From: Promethearchaeota archaeon
Lineage (GTDB): Archaea; Asgardarchaeota; Lokiarchaeia; Sigyniarchaeales; SOKP01
Assembly: GCA_016840165.1 (NCBI GenBank)
Contig: JAEOSU010000068.1
Span: forward strand, 1 to 43,347
Direction of reading: 5' to 3'
Length of the DNA: 43,347 bases
The notes under the pieces are model-generated. The model was not told where the DNA came from and searched no databases. It was given only the letters and a program-made list of their open reading frames with translations. The translations under genes and the position numbers were made by a program. The first letter of the stretch is position 1, and the number at the start of each line of letters is the position of its first letter. Below are positions 39,679-43,347 of the stretch, one piece after another.

Positions 39679-41454
39679 ATGCAAATGTCTATTCATTTTT
39701 TTCTCGTCCATCTCTTTTCCCTAATAGGCAACACTATTTTCTATTATTATCGCAAAAAAGGATATTCTCTTCAAAGAGTCAAGTATGGAATTCTATTAAC
39801 TTTTTGCCTAAGTATTTTAAATTTTGGTTTCAATCTCTCATATTTTTTAAAAGAGGGTTCAAAAGAAATTTTAAATAATATTAATCAATACACCTATTAT
39901 ATTCTAAGTTTCAATCTCTCAATTTTTCTATTTGGACTTACTCTAATACTTTTCTTCTTGAACTTTTTTTATAGTAAAGATGACTCAATAGATCTTACGC
40001 CTCCATCATATCAAGATGCCAAACGAGGAACTTTTAAGATTGGAAGAATAATAAAAAAAGGGAATTGTAAATATCATTTTAAATTATCCTTAAACGATCT
40101 TGAAAAGCATATGTTTATCTGTGGTTCTACAGGTACCGGTAAAAGCAATTTTATGCAGAATTTATTGATAAATTTTAAAAAAAGTCATAATATTCCTTTT
40201 TTTTTAGTAGAATTTAAAGGAGAATATCATTTTTTACAAGAAAATATAAATGATTTACTAATTTTGTGGCCAGGTGAGAATTTTTCAATCAATATTTTTG
40301 ATCCAGGAAAATCTAATCCATCAATTCACGCAGAAAGAATATTTGATATATTAAAATCTGGAAGATTTTTGGACGATAATGCAGAATTCTCACCTCAAAT
40401 GGAAAAAGTGTTAATAGAGATATTAATTAAGGTATGTAAACAAAAGCATTTACAGAACTGGAAAGGCTTTGAACAATGTTGTAATGAGTATCTCACCAAA
40501 AATCGTAATCTAATCCCTATGCTAAAGCAAACTTTAATTAGCTTGAAGAATAGAATTAGAAGATTCTCATCAGGTCCGTTGAAAAGATTATTCGAGACTA
40601 AAAAAATGATTTCAATTCAAAAGATCTTCAAACAGAATGTGATATTAGATCTTAGTTCCATTATTCGCTTAGGAGGTGAAAAAGAAGATGCATTCTTTTT
40701 CCTTAATATGATATTGAAGTATTTATGGGATAGAAATCTAACTAAAGGAGCATATAATTTCGATGGAATTAGACATTTAACCATTATTGAGGATGCGCAG
40801 TACTTTGCTCCACAAAACTTGATAAAAAAATCAAAATTGACAACTTATATTGAAGATATTGCACTATTACAGAGGGGGACAGGAGAATGCTTAATTACAT
40901 TAGCTACCAGACCAGATATAAGTAAAGAGATTTTAGCCAACAACGGAATTGTATTAACATTTAAAAACCATATAGAAAAAGAGATTATCTGTGAATTATT
41001 AAACATTAATTTAGAGAAAAAGTATTATTTATCTAAATTAGAAGAGGGCGAATGTATTATTCGTGTAAATTCAATCAAAGAACCATTCTTATTAAAAATT
41101 CCATTGATTAAAAGAAAATTTTTAACCGTATCTGAAATAACTCGAAATAACAATAAAATTTTAAACAATATAAAAAGTAAAACAGCTTATCACTTAAATG
41201 AGAATAGAAATGAACAAAAAGTATCCTATAAAAAAGAAAAAGGAAAGAACACTAATTTTCTCCATAAATTGAAAAAATTGAAGAAAATCACTTATGAGAA
41301 TATAATTTTAGAAAAACTTTATCAAAATGAAAAAAACAAAAACCTAAATAATCAAATTGAAATAAAAAAAGATATAGATAAAGTTGATATTGAACGAAAG
41401 GAATTTATTGAATACATAAGCAGTTTAATTAATAATGAAGACAAAAATGAATAA
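39679..41454 (+). CDS. Membrane-anchored HerA/VirD4-like P-loop ATPase
   Basis: 591 residues. Two or three hydrophobic segments at the N-terminus (about 5-23, 35-55 and 73-97) anchor it. Walker A GSTGTGKS is at 149-156 and Walker B LTIIED at 367-372. The following QRGTGECLITLATRPD (about 398-413) resembles the HerA/FtsK arginine-finger region. The last 120 residues are very Lys/Asn-rich and may be disordered or bind nucleic acid. Family relatives include DNA translocases and conjugation coupling proteins. No conjugation or NurA gene is adjacent, so the role is open. It starts about 195 nt from the thermosome start, divergently. Confidence 0.78.
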   Translation: MQMSIHFFLVHLFSLIGNTIFYYYRKKGYSLQRVKYGILLTFCLSILNFGFNLSYFLKEGSKEILNNINQYTYYILSFNLSIFLFGLTLILFFLNFFYSKDDSIDLTPPSYQDAKRGTFKIGRIIKKGNCKYHFKLSLNDLEKHMFICGSTGTGKSNFMQNLLINFKKSHNIPFFLVEFKGEYHFLQENINDLLILWPGENFSINIFDPGKSNPSIHAERIFDILKSGRFLDDNAEFSPQMEKVLIEILIKVCKQKHLQNWKGFEQCCNEYLTKNRNLIPMLKQTLISLKNRIRRFSSGPLKRLFETKKMISIQKIFKQNVILDLSSIIRLGGEKEDAFFFLNMILKYLWDRNLTKGAYNFDGIRHLTIIEDAQYFAPQNLIKKSKLTTYIEDIALLQRGTGECLITLATRPDISKEILANNGIVLTFKNHIEKEIICELLNINLEKKYYLSKLEEGECIIRVNSIKEPFLLKIPLIKRKFLTVSEITRNNNKILNNIKSKTAYHLNENRNEQKVSYKKEKGKNTNFLHKLKKLKKITYENIILEKLYQNEKNKNLNNQIEIKKDIDKVDIERKEFIEYISSLINNEDKNE

Positions 41455-41486
41455 TTTTTAAGATATTGATATACTATATTTAATTA

Positions 41487-42698
41487 ATGAAACTAATCAT
41501 AGGAATCATAGGAAAACCAAGTTCAGGAAAATCTACGTTTTTAAATGCCTCTTGCTTAACAAACGCCAAAGTAAGTGAATTGCCATTTACTACTATCACT
41601 CCTAATAAGGGGATTGCATATGTAAAGACAAATTGTATGTGTCAAAAACTCAATTTAGAAGATAATCCGCAAAATTCATTGTGTATTGAAGGAAATAGAT
41701 TTATACCAATAAATTTACTAGATGTGGCGGGTTTAGTTCCTGATGCTCATAAAGGCAAAGGTTTAGGAAATAAATTTTTAAATGATCTAAGCACCGCAGA
41801 TATTTTACTTCACATCTTAGATATTACAGGATCCCTCGATAAATCTGGAAATTTAGTTATGGAGGGTGAAAACGATCCTTATGAAGATGTTATTTTTCTT
41901 GAAGAGGAAATTAATTTATGGTTCAAAGAAATTATTGAAAGAGAAGATTGGAATAAATTCATCAAATCATTCTCAAGAGAAAAAAGAGAATTCATAGATG
42001 AATTGCATAAAAGGTTATCTGGAATAAAAGTCAATAAAAAAGAGATATTACTCGCACTTAAGGAAACTAACCTAGAAGAAACAAATCCTAATGAGTGGAA
42101 TGAAAAGGATTTATACCATTTTTCAAAGAAATTAAGGGAAATTTCTAAACCAATCATAATTATAGCAAATAAAATTGATAAGGAAATTGGAAGAGAAAAC
42201 CTCAAAAAATTAAAAGAGAAATATTCTGGACCCATTATTCCTTGCAGCGCTTTAGCTGAATATTATTTGAGAAAATACCATGAAGATAAGTTAATAAAAT
42301 ACTTGCCAGGATCCAGTAGTTTTGAGATATTACAACCAGATAAGTTCAGTGTTGGAGAGTTAGAAGCACTTAATAATATAAAATCAAAAATTTTAGATCG
42401 CTATAAAGATACTGGAGTCCAAAAAACATTAAATTATTCTATATTTGAAATAGCAAATCAGATTTGTGTTTATCCGGTTTCTGATCTAAATTCATTTTCA
42501 GATAATAATGGCAATGTATTACCTGATGTAATGCTTGTCAAAAAAGGTACGCTTTTAAGGGATTTTGTAAGAGAAAAAATCCACACCGATTTGGCAAATC
42601 ATTTCATGTTTGGAATTAATGCTATTACCAAAAAAAGATTAGGAGAAAATTATGAATTACAACATAATGATATAATTAAAGTCGTAACTTCTAAATAA
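41487..42698 (+). CDS. YchF/OBG-family GTPase, archaeal MJ1332 type with TGS domain
   Basis: 403 residues. G1 is GKPSSGKS at 9-16, followed by the effector region ELPFTTITPNKG. G3 is DVAGLVPDAHKGKGLG (79-94) and G4 NKID at 228-231, a true GTPase-type motif. A helical insert occupies about 130-215. A C-terminal TGS domain starts near 350 (VLPDVMLVKKGTLLRDF) and ends with YELQHNDIIKVV. The archaeal group is thought to act on ribosomes or translation; the exact role is not established. It starts 32 nt after the HerA-like gene on the same strand. Confidence 0.9.
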   Translation: MKLIIGIIGKPSSGKSTFLNASCLTNAKVSELPFTTITPNKGIAYVKTNCMCQKLNLEDNPQNSLCIEGNRFIPINLLDVAGLVPDAHKGKGLGNKFLNDLSTADILLHILDITGSLDKSGNLVMEGENDPYEDVIFLEEEINLWFKEIIEREDWNKFIKSFSREKREFIDELHKRLSGIKVNKKEILLALKETNLEETNPNEWNEKDLYHFSKKLREISKPIIIIANKIDKEIGRENLKKLKEKYSGPIIPCSALAEYYLRKYHEDKLIKYLPGSSSFEILQPDKFSVGELEALNNIKSKILDRYKDTGVQKTLNYSIFEIANQICVYPVSDLNSFSDNNGNVLPDVMLVKKGTLLRDFVREKIHTDLANHFMFGINAITKKRLGENYELQHNDIIKVVTSK

Positions 42699-42701
42699 CC
42701 A

Positions 42702-42863
42702 TTACTCTTGCTTAGAAGTCAATAAAATGTAAATTAAGATTATAATAATCAATGCGATACCTAAAATAACTACGATAAAGTTGAAGAATTCCTGTTCGGG
42801 AGTAAAATCTCCTTGAAAAAGAAAAATTAACACAAGCTGATAACAGTATAAAAAAATATTCAT
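42702..42863 (-). CDS. Small predicted membrane protein (53 aa)
   Basis: ATG at 42863 to TAA at 42704-42702. The short protein has two hydrophobic stretches: residues 3-16 (IFLYCYQLVLIFLF) and 28-48 (FNFIVVILGIALIIIILIYIL). An acidic turn, DFTPEQE, lies between them, and the tail is short and polar. No family is recognised. It is convergent with the YchF-type gene (3 nt between stops) and lies just beyond a hairpin terminator that ends the 16S/tRNA-Ala unit. It may be real, but so short a frame can occur by chance. Confidence 0.4.
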   Translation of the reverse strand: MNIFLYCYQLVLIFLFQGDFTPEQEFFNFIVVILGIALIIIILIYILLTSKQE

Positions 42864-42892
42864 AATCGTAATTCATAAATATATGAGATATT

Positions 42893-42927
42893 AAAAAAAT
42901 TTTCCTAATTATATTAATTAGGTTTTT
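42893..42927 (-). terminator. Hairpin and T-tract after the 16S/tRNA-Ala unit
   Basis: An 8-bp palindromic stem CCTAATTA/TAATTAGG (42904-42911 and 42915-42922) is followed on the minus strand by a run of seven T. On the plus strand it is followed by five T. It would stop the 16S-tRNA-Ala transcript before the 53-residue frame. Confidence 0.55.
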
Positions 42928-42942
42928 AGAATAAAAGGAAAG

Positions 42943-43046
42943 TGGACCTGACGGGAATTGAACCCGTGACCTCTTGAGTGCAAGTCTTGTTAATCAAGTA
43001 AATTACTCGTTTAAAGTCAAGCGATCTGCTACTGATCTACAGGCCC
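42943..43046 (-). tRNA. tRNA-Ala(TGC) with an anticodon-loop intron
   Basis: On the minus strand the acceptor stem GGGCCTG/CAGGTCC has the G3:U70 pair that defines alanine identity, with discriminator A. The D-stem is GATC/GATC. The anticodon stem CTTGA/TCAAG carries loop CTTGCAC (anticodon TGC) after splicing. The T-arm is ACGGG-TTCAATT-CCCGT. The gene is 104 nt and the mature tRNA 72 nt. The D-loop AGTAGCA is short and lacks the usual GG pair. It lies about 80 nt downstream of 16S, the place tRNA-Ala occupies in many archaeal rRNA operons. Confidence 0.92.
42984..43015 (-). other. tRNA-Ala intron, position 32/33 (32 nt)
   Basis: The central helix is CTTG (43021-43018) with CAAG (42989-42986). 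The bulges are ACT (43017-43015) and ACT (42985-42983). The inner helix is TTAA/TTAA continued by CGAGTA/TACTTG around a 3-nt loop. The anticodon itself stays in exon 2. Confidence 0.87.
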
Positions 43047-43126
43047 TTAAATCAAAAACTTAAAAAAAGAAAAAAGAAAATTAAGAACTCATAGCAATTT
43101 TTTGATATAATTCCATTTTTAATAAA

Positions 43127-43347
<221 letters not shown>

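Noticed and set aside
39679..41454. HerA/VirD4-like ATPase as part of a conjugative element
   Set aside because: Neighbours are a thermosome subunit and a YchF-type GTPase; no relaxase, VirB4 or pilus gene is visible.

Overview
The window looks like archaeal chromosome from an Asgard (Promethearchaeota / Lokiarchaeia-like) organism. The DNA is strongly AT-rich. The information-processing genes are of archaeal/eukaryotic type: aRF1, aIF1, aIF2-beta, NMD3, RIO1, a Pno1/Dim2-like KH protein, Tsr3, TFB, Rpo12, RPA-like proteins, a thermosome subunit and Get3. They sit beside Asgard-flavoured genes: a Ras-like GTPase, a tandem Roadblock protein, a profilin/Roadblock-fold protein, a RING-like zinc protein and a PAC3/PAC4-like proteasome chaperone candidate. 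The phylum is inferred from gene content; no phylogeny was run. I saw no CRISPR array, insertion sequence, integrase or prophage.

Layout. The left edge (1-~985, minus) is the 5' third of a 23S rRNA gene. The right edge (~43127-43347, minus) is the 3' end of a 16S rRNA gene followed by tRNA-Ala(TGC). The two rRNA genes share an orientation but are about 42 kb apart. 1.5-10.1 kb: DUF72, ketopantoate reductase, an N-terminal acetyltransferase, phosphopantothenate synthetase, aRF1-Get3, and an S2P protease with a Ctu1-type thiolase. 11.0-15.2 kb: initiator tRNA, an RPA32-like protein, then aIF2-beta, DUF424, NMD3, RIO1 and a KH protein. 15.2-21.0 kb (mostly minus): FtsZ, a PLP enzyme with a glycosyltransferase, a SWIM zinc protein, a ThiI-like enzyme and a YkgJ-type protein. 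21.2-26.3 kb: PAC2-family chaperone, Rpo12, TFB, zinc proteins, the profilin/Roadblock-fold protein, the PAC3/4-like candidate and tRNA-Leu(CAA). 26.4-34.7 kb: UMP kinase, pantoate kinase, ProC, GNAT, RING-like, a HisA-related barrel, an RPA70-like protein, a PfkB kinase and a disrupted aIF1. 34.9-39.5 kb: Ras-like GTPase, three tRNAs, tandem Roadblock, Tsr3 and thermosome. 39.7-42.9 kb: a HerA-like ATPase, a YchF/MJ1332-type GTPase and a 53-residue membrane protein.

The strongest unusual signal is in the tRNAs. Five of six carry introns, eight in total, and most lie at non-canonical positions (D-stem, D-loop, 32/33, 33/34 and 59/60). Most can be folded by eye into bulge-helix-bulge structures. 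tRNA-Asn has three introns and initiator tRNA-Met has two. Other points to check are the separated rRNA genes that keep tRNA-Ala next to 16S, the paired PAC2/PAC3-4-like genes, a GTPase with a changed G4 motif close to a tandem Roadblock gene, and an aIF1 gene whose start is broken or non-canonical.

Functional links. Three enzymes of the archaeal CoA route (ketopantoate reductase, pantoate kinase, phosphopantothenate synthetase) are present but dispersed. Ribosome maturation and translation genes are concentrated here. Get3 occurs alongside two small zinc-ribbon proteins with C-terminal membrane anchors that are possible clients.
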